The notes: a model not told the origin generated them from the letters alone. A stretch of 64,000 nucleotides of DNA from Pseudomonas sp. Leaf58 (GCF_003627215.1 NZ_CP032678.1:840164-904163); one strand, 5' to 3'. Positions 1 through 10,602 are shown, counted from the stretch's first letter. Numbers and translations: made by a program.

Positions 1-482
1 TTGGCCATACAATGCACAGCGAGGATTTTTCGCAGCAGCACCGCGTCCTCATTAGCCACATGGGGCCAGTTCAGCACTTCGATTTGCTCATGGATCTTGG
101 CAACGGTTTGCGCCGGCAGGTGATCACTAAACAGCAACACGGAAAAGGCCTGACTCACGTCAACATCGTCATACAGCTTTTTCATCCACTGGATGTCCCA
201 CGGACTGTCCACGATGAGGGTTTTGCCCGCAAGCATGGCATTAAGTTCACGTGCGACCAGAAACGCATCACGGCCATGGGTGATGATTGTCTCACGCTCG
301 ATACCATGCAGGATCTCGGCTACCGGATCCCAATCATCCCAGTGTTCCAGCGGGCAGACCAAGCGATACCAGGTCTGCCCGCCTGGGCCAGCAATACCAA
401 TGGAAACAGGATAGGACTCATCGTTGTTGTAGCTGCTGGCTTCGATATCCAGCGTCAGCAGCTCGGCAAGGTCTAGGCTCAT
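1..482 (-). CDS. 3'-5' exonuclease-like protein, partial (runs off left edge)
   Basis: The reading frame opens with ATG at 482 and stays open to base 1, so the C-terminus lies outside the window. The start is preceded by AGGAG, which overlaps the end of the upstream exonuclease gene; the two are 12 bases apart and surely co-transcribed. The N-terminus reads MSLDLAELLTLDIEASSYNN, and LDIEASS is a DxE motif like the first metal-binding motif of DEDD exonucleases. A later segment (HGRDAFLVARELNAMLAGKTL) fits the middle part of that fold. It may be a paralogue of the neighbour or a diverged partner. The missing 3' end prevents a check of the last catalytic motif. Confidence 0.6.
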   Translation of the reverse strand, partial: MSLDLAELLTLDIEASSYNNDESYPVSIGIAGPGGQTWYRLVCPLEHWDDWDPVAEILHGIERETIITHGRDAFLVARELNAMLAGKTLIVDSPWDIQWMKKLYDDVDVSQAFSVLLFSDHLPAQTVAKIHEQIEVLNWPHVANEDAVLLRKILAVHCMA

Positions 483-494
483 GCTTCAGTGCTC

Positions 495-1154
495 CTACGC
501 TTTGGGATCAAACGCCACACCCTGGTCAGACAGGATGACCCTTGCCACATCCCTGGCATCATCCACGCCCCGGTGCCGGGTGCCAGAGAAAGCAAGGTTC
601 TGGCGCTTCACTGCTGCTCCTAGCCCTCGACGCTTGACCCCACTGCGCGTTTTCGAATAGATCATCTTGGCGTTGAAGTGACGCTCTGCAGGAAAGACCA
701 TTTCAGCCCCTTTGCGCTTGGCCTCCGCCGTCATCTGGTGCAGGTCGTAGAATCCCCAGGAACACCAGGCAAATTCACCCAGCCCTTCAAGCCACGTCTT
801 GGCCACCTGCATGGCCTCGGAAAAATTGTCAGTGCGCACGATGTCATAAGAGACGTTCGGGTCGTCCTGCACCTTGCCTTCAAGCAGGTCATTGGTAATG
901 GAGGTTAGGCCCACGCAAAAATCCGACAGTATGGGGTGCTCGACAGGTTTGACCAGGATGGAAAGTTCGCGGGAGATGGTCAGTGTTGCTACGTCAATGG
1001 CCACCATGCCAATCTCGATCACCTCATAGTGCTCTGCACCGGGGTCATTAGGGTCACCCTTATCCCAGCAAGTCGCCTCGATATCCAGGCAACACAATGA
1101 CGTCAGAGGCCCAGCCTCTTCAAGAATTTTGTCCAGCACGGTGCTTGTTTGCAT
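495..1154 (-). CDS. DEDDh 3'-5' exonuclease (ERI-1/KapD-like)
   Basis: A 219-residue protein with the DEDDh exonuclease signature. The first motif is LDIEATCW with D24 and E26. An HF-like middle motif lies in the stretch around CSWGFYDLHQM, and the last motif is HRGVDDARD near residues 194-202, where H and D are spaced by four as in the DEDDh class. The CW after DIEAT and the overall layout resemble the ERI-1/KapD branch, which trims RNA 3' ends. The substrate here is unknown. It is the first gene of a minus-strand pair with another exonuclease-like gene. The start ATG at 1154 is the first in the frame. Confidence 0.85.
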   Translation of the reverse strand: MQTSTVLDKILEEAGPLTSLCCLDIEATCWDKGDPNDPGAEHYEVIEIGMVAIDVATLTISRELSILVKPVEHPILSDFCVGLTSITNDLLEGKVQDDPNVSYDIVRTDNFSEAMQVAKTWLEGLGEFAWCSWGFYDLHQMTAEAKRKGAEMVFPAERHFNAKMIYSKTRSGVKRRGLGAAVKRQNLAFSGTRHRGVDDARDVARVILSDQGVAFDPKA

Positions 1155-1461
1155 AGCCCATCTCCATTTTCTTGCCTCAGTGTAACACGCAAAAATAGGG
1201 ATTCAGATCTCGCCTGAGTCAGCGAACCGCATGGAGCAGGTATTTTGATCAGGGCGCAGGATGGGTCTTGGCAACTGCACTTGTCTTAGGGCTGTTCACA
1301 GCCCAAGGAGAGTGATGGCCAATATATCGGAAAGCGATTGCATGCATGTGCAGGATCGCGTGCAGCCCTGGCACCAACCTCGCACCAGGACTTCATCGAT
1401 ACCCCTGTCGTTGAGCCACGGTAGAGGGTGTTGGACAGTTCAGCGCGCAGGTAGCAGCGAG
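1155..1461. other. intergenic stretch without recognisable gene
   Basis: About 300 bases separate the exonuclease gene from the next minus-strand gene. A 76-codon open frame on the plus strand has no ribosome binding site and no recognisable product. The motif CCAATATA occurs near 1319; the same octamer class is found in several promoter regions of this window. Nothing else was seen. Confidence 0.5.
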
Positions 1462-1926
1462 CTACCAGATATTGCCAATCCCTGGCGTTGATGTCGCCCA
1501 GGCCTTTTGCACAGGGCTGAGTGAAGCAGTGAGGCCTTTGACCGTATGTTCGGGTGTCGGCGCATTCATCGCATTCATGACATCGATCATCAACGCGTAA
1601 CGCTCGGCTTTGGGTGTATGATCCGCCAGGTACGCAGCAATACTACCCAGGTGCTCAGGTCTACCCAGGATGCGCCAGCTATTGGCCTTGCCAGTCAGCG
1701 GGCTGTCGACCGTGCTGTGGGCATACACGGCGTTTTCTGGAAGCGTCATGACACGCTGGGTAACCGGGTCGGTAAAGGCCTGGTTGCTGACATTTTTGCG
1801 CACCACCATGTGACCCTGCTTGAACACCCCGCCTTTTGTCAGCAGGTCATGAATCGCCTGCGCCAGCACGGGGGCAAAGTCCATGTAGGTCAGTTCTTGA
1901 AAGCTAATTGCCCTGTTCATGTCCAT
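1462..1926 (-). CDS. hypothetical protein
   Basis: A 154-residue soluble protein of unknown function. It begins MDMNRAISFQELTYMDF and has a mixed composition without membrane segments or clear motifs. It starts one base after the stop of the 641-residue upstream gene, so the two are translated from one transcript. A second methionine two codons in (MNRAIS) could also be the start. The tight spacing suggests a partner of the upstream DLGL-tailed protein, but this is inference only. Confidence 0.65.
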   Translation of the reverse strand: MDMNRAISFQELTYMDFAPVLAQAIHDLLTKGGVFKQGHMVVRKNVSNQAFTDPVTQRVMTLPENAVYAHSTVDSPLTGKANSWRILGRPEHLGSIAAYLADHTPKAERYALMIDVMNAMNAPTPEHTVKGLTASLSPVQKAWATSTPGIGNIW

Positions 1927-1927
1927 T

Positions 1928-3853
1928 TTAGAGCCCTAAGTCTTGTTCGAGTTTTCCGCTGATGTACATTTCCAGGACATTCTTGGGCAAATGTTCGGAA
2001 ACACCCACAAAGTCGAATTTCGATGCCAGGAATTTCATGCGCGGCGCCGTGGTTGCCAGCCTGGCCACCTCTACGATGTCCAGACGATCCAACAGGCCTG
2101 CTGCCATGTCCTTGATTTTGTCCTCCTGCGAGCGAACGGCTTTGGCCACCCAGGCCTCTGGGGTATCCCCCAGCGCGCTCAAGTCCGCACTGTGACGCTC
2201 GCCCAAGCTCGCCCTCAGTCGAGGATGATCGCCCAGGCTGTTGGCATACCCCTGTCGACCTTCGATGTGATAGCTGATCTCCTCGGTAAAGCCCAGTTTC
2301 TGGCTTGCCATGAACTCAAGGAAATGCAGCGGCGCGACGATTCTGAATTGAATGTCCCCGAGCGTTTCACGGTAGGTTTTCAGCAGGTCGAGCACCACGG
2401 CCAGGTTTTCATCATCGCTTAGGGCACGATCGTAGGTGCTCACACTAAGGCGCTTGGTCTCCTCGGGCCGCGTCTCGTTTTTCATGAATTCCTGGCTCAG
2501 CTGTTCACGCTCCAGTGGGCCAGTGAAATATTTGAGCAGACCCGGTGAGCTGTGCAGCTCCACGCCAATGTCCAATTTTGCCAGTTCCCGCGTCTTGGAG
2601 GAGAACTCCCGATTGGTGTCGAAAAATGCCGCAGGCACCCCTTTGAGGTACAGCCTGGTATCCAGAGAACTGGAAATCCTGCGTTCCAGCTGCCCTCGAA
2701 TCTTCAGCACTTCCGGGCGATGGTACTGCACGGCCAGGGCCAATTCCGCTGGCACATTCGCCTTTTCACGGGGGAAATGACTGGGCACTAGAATCACGGC
2801 CATCGTTGGGTCGGGTGCGATCGACTCCCTCAGCATCGCAATCTGATCGTTGGCCAGCAACGACATGGCCAGCCGGACTTCCACATCAGAGGTCTTATCG
2901 CTCACGCTGGCAAACGCATGCACCGGAGCCATGAAGCGGCCATTGTTACCCTCAACGAGCTGATCAGCACTGACCCTCAGTGCAACGGCGCCATGACGCT
3001 CCAGCGCCTTGGCATCGGCTGCCGCAGCCACGGCAGGGTAGTAGTTCGGGAAATGCTCCAGATGCCAGCCGCCCAGCGACGCCGCATAGGTCTGTCCCAG
3101 CGCAAAGGCCTCGCCCAGCGTCGCATCTTTGACCAGGGGAAGCTCGCCAGCCAGGGTGACCTTGGGTATGCCAATATTGCGCTCCAGCATAATATCGCCG
3201 ACGTAATCCACCTGGGCGTTGAATCGGCTTTGCGACCAAAGCCCCCAGGTATTGTCCTGGCCGGTAATGTCAGCAAGGTTGGCACTGGGCGGCATGTCCA
3301 GACCCAGAAGGTTCAGCACCTGTAAGGTCGAGCGATCCCATGTGCGGTAGTTGCCCATGATGCGGAAGAACGCCATCTCCTGGTTGATGCGGGTGTAGTG
3401 ACGCAGATCCTCATGCATCATCAGCCGGATCTCGTCCAGCGAATCCAGTGACTTCAACATGGTCAGAGCCTGAACGTGGTGACCTTTGGAGCAGAGATCC
3501 GCAATGAAATGATGCCTGGACTCAGGCGTGGCCTTGAGCGCCACCTCTTCAATAAAATCGAGGTATCCCGGCAGCAGGCGCAATTTGGACGACAGCAGTC
3601 TCTCGACTTCTTTTGCCGAATATTGGCTACGCGTCAGGGCTTGACGCCAGACCTCAGAAAATACGTCATCATGGTTTTTCTGCCCGTCATCCTCCCTGTT
3701 TCGGATGACAGTATCGAGCCGATAAGCTAAATCTTCGAGCTCGATGAAAGGCGCGGCGACTGCAATGAGATCAACGCGCTTTTCACGCTCGGCAAGCTCA
3801 AACAGGAGCAGCAGGGCATCTTTGGTGTTGCTTGGAGGGTAATCTCTGGCCAT
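1928..3853 (-). CDS. large hypothetical protein with C-terminal DLGL tail
   Basis: A 641-residue cytoplasmic protein of unknown function. It is largely helical and charged at the N-terminus (LLFELAEREKRVDLIAVAAPFIELEDL), with no recognised catalytic motif or membrane segment. The last residues are KLEQDLGL. The tail D-(L/I)-G-L recurs at the exact C-terminus of four other genes here (19162, 20264, 21260, 25851), encoded by different codons, so it is conserved as protein. The start ATG at 3853 opens MARDYPPSN. The gene is probably the second of a minus-strand set with the membrane protein upstream, 67 bases away, and the 154-residue gene downstream. Confidence 0.7.
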   Translation of the reverse strand: MARDYPPSNTKDALLLLFELAEREKRVDLIAVAAPFIELEDLAYRLDTVIRNREDDGQKNHDDVFSEVWRQALTRSQYSAKEVERLLSSKLRLLPGYLDFIEEVALKATPESRHHFIADLCSKGHHVQALTMLKSLDSLDEIRLMMHEDLRHYTRINQEMAFFRIMGNYRTWDRSTLQVLNLLGLDMPPSANLADITGQDNTWGLWSQSRFNAQVDYVGDIMLERNIGIPKVTLAGELPLVKDATLGEAFALGQTYAASLGGWHLEHFPNYYPAVAAAADAKALERHGAVALRVSADQLVEGNNGRFMAPVHAFASVSDKTSDVEVRLAMSLLANDQIAMLRESIAPDPTMAVILVPSHFPREKANVPAELALAVQYHRPEVLKIRGQLERRISSSLDTRLYLKGVPAAFFDTNREFSSKTRELAKLDIGVELHSSPGLLKYFTGPLEREQLSQEFMKNETRPEETKRLSVSTYDRALSDDENLAVVLDLLKTYRETLGDIQFRIVAPLHFLEFMASQKLGFTEEISYHIEGRQGYANSLGDHPRLRASLGERHSADLSALGDTPEAWVAKAVRSQEDKIKDMAAGLLDRLDIVEVARLATTAPRMKFLASKFDFVGVSEHLPKNVLEMYISGKLEQDLGL

Positions 3854-3920
3854 GTTGGTCTCGCGCCTTTTTTACCAGTATTGCGCGCTGCCAACAGGCG
3901 AAGCAAGGTTTAGCCCTTGC

Positions 3921-4466
3921 TCAGGAATACATTTTTGAAATCAAGTGAACAGCTACCCCCATCGACACCGCGCCGACTGGCACCGCCCACTGCGGCATGC
4001 GAGGGGTCAGTGACGATGCCATCTGCAAGGAGAATGCGCAGAACACCGAGGCGATGGCTGAAACCACCCACATGCTGGTGCTGGGGCTCCAACGTCCGGA
4101 CAGACTGGTCAAGAAAATCATGGCCGTCTGCACCATGTAGATGGAGACGAAAAAGGCATGCCAGGCCAGGACACCGTTCAGGTACGCCTCGGAGAACCGC
4201 TGAGTAAACGGCAGGCCTTTGGGCATGGCCAGGATGGTGGGTGCCGACATGAAGCCAATCATCAGAAGGCACGAAACGGCCATGAAGATGCCCGCCTGCA
4301 GCCCCATGACCATCGCCGACATGATGAACAACGTCGCGGCGTAGAGGCCGATCCAACGCAGCTTGTAGCCAGGATCTTCCTGGGCCCACGCCTGCATCAC
4401 CAGGGGTGCGTGGGTAATGGAACCAATCACGTAATGAATGGGGTGTTGAGCGACTTTCAGGAACAT
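3921..4466 (-). CDS. multi-pass membrane protein
   Basis: A 181-residue protein with about five hydrophobic segments, for example LYAATLFIMSAMVMGLQAGI, FMAVSCLLMIGFM, GVLAWHAFFVSIYMVQTAMIFL, WVVSAIASVFCAFSLQ and VPVGAVSMGVAVHLI, so it should sit in the inner membrane. No family was recognised. The alternative frame over the same DNA is not membrane-like and rich in His and Gly, so it is rejected. Upstream, the sequence CAATATAACGAAAAATAG is very like CAATATAACGCAAAATAG upstream of the gene at 10603, which suggests a shared promoter element. It is divergent from terD. Confidence 0.65.
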   Translation of the reverse strand: MFLKVAQHPIHYVIGSITHAPLVMQAWAQEDPGYKLRWIGLYAATLFIMSAMVMGLQAGIFMAVSCLLMIGFMSAPTILAMPKGLPFTQRFSEAYLNGVLAWHAFFVSIYMVQTAMIFLTSLSGRWSPSTSMWVVSAIASVFCAFSLQMASSLTPRMPQWAVPVGAVSMGVAVHLISKMYS

Positions 4467-4621
4467 GAGGGGTGCCCACTATTTTTCGTTATATTGTGCG
4501 CATATGAATCCACAAACCTTTTTCTGGGTCAAGCGAAAGAACTCGGTTAACCAGTTAATTGACAGCTACCAAATTCCTCCTTAGTATTTCCCCCACCCCT
4601 TATTGCCTGTAGGAGGCGCAT

Positions 4622-5239
4622 GTGACTTCCATCAACACCATCAACCTGGACAAAGGCCAGCGAATCAGCCTGGACAAGGCGGCTCCGGGCCTGAAGAAAA
4701 TCATTGTCGGTCTCGGCTGGCGCGAGAGCGGTGTGCCGGGCGTCGCGTTCGACCTCGACGCCAGTGCGTTGATGCTGAACGCACAGAACCGCGTGGGCCA
4801 AGATCACCACTTCATCTTCTACAACGCGGCCTTCCAGGTCAGTCCGTGCGGCAGTGTGCGCCACTCCGGCGACAACCTCTCGGGCGCCCAGAACGATGAA
4901 GAGTGCGAACAGATCAGCATCAACCTGGAAACCCTGCCCGAGTCGGTGAAGCGCATCGTCGTTGCGGTGACCATCTACAAGGCCACCGAGCGCGGGCAGA
5001 GCTTTGGTCAGGTGCGAGACGCCTTTGCCCAGATCAAGAACGAGGAAACCGGTGAAACGGTGGCCCGCTACAACCTGACCCACACCTACGACAAAGAAAC
5101 GGCCCTGGAAATGCTGGAGATCTACCGCTACAGCGACGGCAACGTCAATGAATGGCGTGTCGGTGCGATTGGCCAGGGTTACTCCCAAGGTCTGAATGGC
5201 ATCGCGAGCCGATACGGCCTGGACGTCACTGGCGGCTGA
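4622..5239 (+). CDS. terD: TerD-family tellurium/stress resistance protein
   Basis: A 205-residue protein of the TerD/TerE/CABP1 family, cytoplasmic calcium-binding proteins linked to tellurite, phage and colicin resistance. The N-terminus NLDKGQRISLDKAAPGLKKIIVGLGW, the segment FDLDASALML with its Asp pair, and the later HSGDNLSG are typical. The likely start is GTG at 4622, placed just after AGGAGG; the overlapping ATG at 4620 is followed directly by a stop. It is a single gene with its own terminator, not part of a full ter operon within this window. The family role is established; its task on this replicon is not known. Confidence 0.9.
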   Translation: MTSINTINLDKGQRISLDKAAPGLKKIIVGLGWRESGVPGVAFDLDASALMLNAQNRVGQDHHFIFYNAAFQVSPCGSVRHSGDNLSGAQNDEECEQISINLETLPESVKRIVVAVTIYKATERGQSFGQVRDAFAQIKNEETGETVARYNLTHTYDKETALEMLEIYRYSDGNVNEWRVGAIGQGYSQGLNGIASRYGLDVTGG

Positions 5240-5265
5240 CAGCCGGCAGCGATGCCGCAAGAAAA

Positions 5266-5292
5266 AAAATCCCGGCCCAGCCGGGATTTTTT
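5266..5292 (+). terminator. rho-independent terminator after terD
   Basis: The stem AATCCCGGC / GCCGGGATT with a short loop is followed by a T run, 30 bases past the terD stop codon. Confidence 0.9.
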
Positions 5293-5393
5293 ATCGCCTG
5301 CATATTGCACCATAATTTTCAGCAATATATATTTAACTCGTAGTGATCGAGACGATACTACTCACGTGCCTGCGGGGCGTGATTTTCCATTTA

Positions 5394-5413
5394 TTGTCGC
5401 TCTTGGAGGACAA
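5394..5413 (+). promoter_or_regulatory. ROSE-like RNA thermometer hairpin upstream of hsp20
   Basis: The leader just before the hsp20 start contains TTGTCGCT, a loop CTTGG, and AGGACAA. TTGTC pairs with GACAA and CT pairs with AG, leaving one bulged G. TCGCT matches the UYGCU motif conserved in ROSE elements, and the pairing hides the AGGA ribosome binding site. This layout is that known for ibpA-type heat-shock leaders in pseudomonads and rhizobia: the helix melts on heating and frees the site. Only this 3' hairpin was checked; the 5' hairpins of a full ROSE element were not folded. Confidence 0.65.
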
Positions 5414-5414
5414 C

Positions 5415-5816
5415 ATGAACCAAGCCCATCTGCTTTTCAACCTGACTTCCGCCTTTGAATCCCTGGCCTCGCGCCAGCAGACGCCCGGCAAAGACTGGTC
5501 ATACCCACCGACCGATTTGCTCAAAACCGGCGAGAACAGTTACGAACTTCATTTTGCACTGGCCGGCACCCGGCTTGACCAAATTGACATTTCGTCGGAG
5601 CTTCAGCAGCTCACCGTCAGCGTCAAGTTCCCGGAACCTGCTGGTGAAGACCAGTACGTCGTCAAGTCGATTGCACGACGCTCGTTCACCCGAAAATTCG
5701 CCTTGGCCGAACATTTCCAGGTCGGTGAAGCAACGTTTGTCGATGGTCTGCTCAAGATCAAGCTGGAGCAGGTCATCCCTGAGGCGCTGAAAAAACGCAC
5801 CATCCCAATTACCTGA
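5415..5816 (+). CDS. small heat-shock protein, Hsp20/IbpA family
   Basis: A 133-residue alpha-crystallin-type chaperone that would hold unfolded proteins in the cytoplasm. The N-terminus FNLTSAFESLASR and the motif YPPTDLLKTGENSYELHFALAG match IbpA-like proteins (YPPYNIE..GE..Y.I..A.AG), and FTRKFALAEHFQVGEATFVDGLLKIKL is the family core with the G-L-L motif. The start is set at ATG 5415 because it follows GGAGGA and gives the normal family length; a longer frame from 5343 adds 24 unlikely residues. The leader carries a ROSE-like thermometer, so translation is probably heat-induced. A strong terminator follows. Confidence 0.92.
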   Translation: MNQAHLLFNLTSAFESLASRQQTPGKDWSYPPTDLLKTGENSYELHFALAGTRLDQIDISSELQQLTVSVKFPEPAGEDQYVVKSIARRSFTRKFALAEHFQVGEATFVDGLLKIKLEQVIPEALKKRTIPIT

Positions 5817-5830
5817 TACTCCTACGAAGA

Positions 5831-5854
5831 GGGGGCCCTTGGGCCCCCTTTTTT
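5831..5854 (+). terminator. rho-independent terminator after hsp20
   Basis: A perfect GGGGGCCC / GGGCCCCC stem with a TT loop is followed by six T, just 14 bases past the hsp20 stop. Confidence 0.92.
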
Positions 5855-5869
5855 CATGCTGAGGTACGC

Positions 5870-6097
5870 ATGCTGGACACCATTCTGAAAGAAGCCGCAG
5901 AAGCCGGGCGCCTCGATCGCAAAGACCAATCTGAATGTGCCCCTTACCACTCCGCACGGTACAAGGCGCTGCGAGAGAAGCACCCGGAAAAACATGAGCG
6001 CAAAATGCTCAAAGCCTACCTGGATGCCCACCGGGGTTATGTCCTGGACGTCTCCAAACTCCCCCCCCACTGTTCAACAGGTAATGCCCCATCATGA
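5870..6097 (+). CDS. small charged hypothetical protein
   Basis: A 75-residue protein, MLDTILKEAAEAGRLDRKD onward, rich in Lys, Arg and Glu. No family was recognised. It has a TGAGG ribosome binding site six bases before ATG, and its stop overlaps the start of the next gene (ATGA), so it is coupled to it. That coupling and the clear start site are the main reasons to believe it is a gene. Confidence 0.6.
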   Translation: MLDTILKEAAEAGRLDRKDQSECAPYHSARYKALREKHPEKHERKMLKAYLDAHRGYVLDVSKLPPHCSTGNAPS

Positions 6098-6603
6098 CAA
6101 CCCTTGACCGCACTTTAGATGTGGCTGTTCCAGACCAAGAAAAACGCCATCTGCTTGAACTGGACGAGAAACTCCAGCAGCTCCTGGCGGCTAAACGATC
6201 GGGAGCAGAGGTGGCTGATGAGGCCGTGCTGTTCGCCTACACCTGCCGAGCAGCAGAAAGCCGCCGCTTGCAGCTGCAGGTACTGTCTCAGCGCGAGCAA
6301 TGTCGAAATCACCTGGGGATGCTGATGCTCGATTTTCTGCGGCGCCAGGACAACACCAATCCAGAGGTCACATGGCTGCTGCATGCCTTGGGCGAATCCT
6401 ACCAGACGCCCACCAAAGAACATGTCTTGCAGGCTTTCCGCGCCGAAATCTATGAGCGCGGCCAGCACCTGGATGCTAATAACAGTCTTCGCTGGAATGA
6501 GATCGCCTACGGTTTTGCGCTGGCCCGAGGCTGCTCGCAACCGGTGGCGCAGGAAATCATGGTTGACTGGTACGACTACTGCCGCGCCAGTGACACTGCT
6601 TGA
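6094..6603 (+). CDS. hypothetical protein
   Basis: A 169-residue, mostly helical soluble protein (QEKRHLLELDEKLQQLLAAKRSG at the N-terminus). No catalytic motif or known domain was recognised. It starts inside the stop of the preceding small gene and ends at the upstream limit of the DHH phosphoesterase frame, so the three genes probably form one operon on the plus strand after the hsp20 terminator. Confidence 0.65.
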   Translation: MTTLDRTLDVAVPDQEKRHLLELDEKLQQLLAAKRSGAEVADEAVLFAYTCRAAESRRLQLQVLSQREQCRNHLGMLMLDFLRRQDNTNPEVTWLLHALGESYQTPTKEHVLQAFRAEIYERGQHLDANNSLRWNEIAYGFALARGCSQPVAQEIMVDWYDYCRASDTA

Positions 6604-6656
6604 CCGAGCATCATCGACCCCGGCACGCTGTAGCAAACGAGATTGGACTGCCTGAA

Positions 6657-7520
6657 ATGCGCAAAACTTATGTGATTTACCATGCACACTGCCTCGATGG
6701 CATGACCTCTGCCGCCATCGCCTACCAAAAGTTCGGCGACCAGGCGACCTATCTGCCGGGCGTCTATGAAAAGCTCCCGTTCGATGAACTGGTAGACTCG
6801 GACGTGTACCTGCTCGACTTCACCCTCAAAGAACAGCCGTTGCGGGATTTGCTCGCCAGCGGGAACCAGGTAACGATCATTGATCACCACGAAGATGCGG
6901 TGAAGGCCATTGCCCATGTGCCCATCCACGAGCTGATTTTCGACAACGAGGAGAGTGGTGCGAGCCTGACCTGGGGTTATTTCTTCCCGGAGCGTGAGCC
7001 ACCGCGAATGGTTACCTACGCCAAGGATTACGACCTGTGGAAATTCAGGCATCCAGAAACCAATGGCTTCATCGCCTGGCTGGAGCAGTTCCCGCTGGAC
7101 ATCCAGGTCTTCGCACAGAAGCTGCAAATGGATGATGCTGCTTACACCAAATCCCTGGAAATCGGCACTCCGCTTTACCAATACAAGATGAACCTGGTGG
7201 CCTCAATCGTCGATCAGGCACGCCCCTGTGTGATCAAAGGTCATCATGGCTGGATGGTGAACGGGCCATACCCGTTGGCCAGCGTGATCGGTGAGCAACT
7301 GGCGCGCAAATACGACACCTATGCCATGATCTGGTCTGAGCGCGCCGACAAGACGGTGAGGCTGTCTTTCCGGGCCACCAGCGGCATCGTTCCCCAGCTA
7401 ATTGCACAGGCCCTGGGTGGTAACGGGCATAAGAAGGCGGCGGGGCATTCACTGCCCATGGTGGCGTTCCAACGCCTCATTGCCGCCAGTGACAGGGCCC
7501 TGGAGCAACCAGAACCCTGA
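6657..7520 (+). CDS. DHH-family phosphoesterase (NrnA/RecJ-type)
   Basis: A 287-residue protein with the motifs of DHH phosphoesterases, which cleave short nucleic acids or cyclic dinucleotides with Mn. The first motif is YHAHCLDGMTSA, the second lies in VYLLDFTL, the third is IIDHHED, and the C-terminal DHHA1 signature is GGNGHKKAAGHSLP. The start is uncertain: a TTG at 6600 extends the frame by 19 residues, but MRKTYVIYHAH at 6657 puts the first strand where the family has it. It is last in a plus-strand operon and faces the CYTH gene. Oligonucleotide clean-up or a signalling-nucleotide role are both possible. Confidence 0.85.
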   Translation: MRKTYVIYHAHCLDGMTSAAIAYQKFGDQATYLPGVYEKLPFDELVDSDVYLLDFTLKEQPLRDLLASGNQVTIIDHHEDAVKAIAHVPIHELIFDNEESGASLTWGYFFPEREPPRMVTYAKDYDLWKFRHPETNGFIAWLEQFPLDIQVFAQKLQMDDAAYTKSLEIGTPLYQYKMNLVASIVDQARPCVIKGHHGWMVNGPYPLASVIGEQLARKYDTYAMIWSERADKTVRLSFRATSGIVPQLIAQALGGNGHKKAAGHSLPMVAFQRLIAASDRALEQPEP

Positions 7521-7538
7521 TTGATCAGCAAAAGGCGA

Positions 7539-8441
7539 TTACTTAGCGCCCCATTGGCTGTAAGGGCGCTTTGCCAATGACGAGTTGTAGTACTCCAGTC
7601 GCCCGGTCACCTCCTCGCCCAGCCACTCGGGGCGGGTGAAGTCTTCACCCTTGGTCTTGAAGCTGATTTCGGCCACGACCAGCCCTTCGTTCTCGCGATG
7701 AAATTCATCGACCTCAAACAGATGGCCGGCATGCCGGATGAAGTGACGCGTCTTGTCGATACCGCCCGGCTCACACAGGGCAAACATGAAATTCGCCTCC
7801 TCCAACGTCAGCTGCTTGTTCATTTCCGGGCATTCTTCCCCGGATTCATCACTGGGGCCCTTAATGGTCAGCACGCCACGCCCGTCCTGCACCCGCACTC
7901 GAACCGTGCGTTCCGGGTTGGAGTTCAGATAGCCCTGGCGAATTACGGCGCTGTGCTCAATCTGCTCGCGCCAGCCTGCCTTGACCAGAAACTTGCGCTC
8001 GATTTCCTTGCCCACACTGTTGCTTTCGGCGAACGCGGCACCTGGGTCAGGGCTGTTGGCAGCCACCAGTTGTTGAATGGTGCTGGCCAGGGCATTGAGC
8101 CCTTCCTGGTCATCGATGTGGTAATAACCACAGGCCAGGCCATTGAAGTGCTCGCGTGGCGATGGACAGCCCCCGTGGCCATCCACCCGCACGCTGTGGC
8201 CGTGTGTAGCATGCAGGGCTTCGGCAGTCTCGACATCCAGGCCCGGCCCCTTGGCTTCCCAGTACCGCCAGCTGCGCAAAAATTCCCAACCGTGCAAATG
8301 CCCGCGTACCGAGGTGACGACCTCATTGTTTTCTTTTCGAAGAAACTCGTGACTGAAGACTTCAATGCCGGCGAGGGTCAACTCTTGCGTGAGTATCGCG
8401 TCATTATCCGGATGGTTGCCGGCCCTGTTCAAAAACCCCAT
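7539..8441 (-). CDS. CYTH-domain phosphatase fused to an unknown N-terminal domain
   Basis: A 300-residue protein with two parts. From about residue 145 there is a CYTH (triphosphate tunnel) domain: EIERKFLVK, IRQGYLN, RTVRVRVQDGRGVLTIKG and VDEFHRENEGLVVAEISF, with the alternating charged residues that line the tunnel. This family hydrolyses inorganic triphosphate, thiamine triphosphate or related molecules. The first part (GHLHGWEFLRSWRYWEAKG, GHSVRVDGHGGC, YYHIDDQEGLNAL) was not recognised. ATG at 8441 is chosen because it follows AGGGGAG; the frame extends 15 residues further upstream without a binding site. Confidence 0.82.
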   Translation of the reverse strand: MGFLNRAGNHPDNDAILTQELTLAGIEVFSHEFLRKENNEVVTSVRGHLHGWEFLRSWRYWEAKGPGLDVETAEALHATHGHSVRVDGHGGCPSPREHFNGLACGYYHIDDQEGLNALASTIQQLVAANSPDPGAAFAESNSVGKEIERKFLVKAGWREQIEHSAVIRQGYLNSNPERTVRVRVQDGRGVLTIKGPSDESGEECPEMNKQLTLEEANFMFALCEPGGIDKTRHFIRHAGHLFEVDEFHRENEGLVVAEISFKTKGEDFTRPEWLGEEVTGRLEYYNSSLAKRPYSQWGAK

Positions 8442-8466
8442 GGTTTTCTCCCCTGAACTAAACACA

Positions 8467-8490
8467 GAAAAACCCGGTGCAGGCACCGGG
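8467..8490 (-). terminator. rho-independent terminator after ligA
   Basis: On the minus strand CCCGGTGC, a three-base loop and GCACCGGG are followed by a T run (A run at 8468-8472 on the plus strand), just past the ligA stop and before the CYTH gene. Confidence 0.85.
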
Positions 8491-8512
8491 ATTTGATTGC
8501 AAAAAACGCCGA

Positions 8513-10560
<2,048 letters not shown>

Positions 10561-10602
10561 TCAATATAACGCAAAATAGATGCATTGAAAGAGGCAATTC
10601 CC

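Noticed and set aside
1261..1491. 76-codon plus-strand frame
   Set aside because: No ribosome binding site or family match; lies in a gap between minus-strand genes.
4547..5260. 237-codon minus-strand frame over terD
   Set aside because: It is the antisense shadow of terD, which has a clear family match, start site and terminator.
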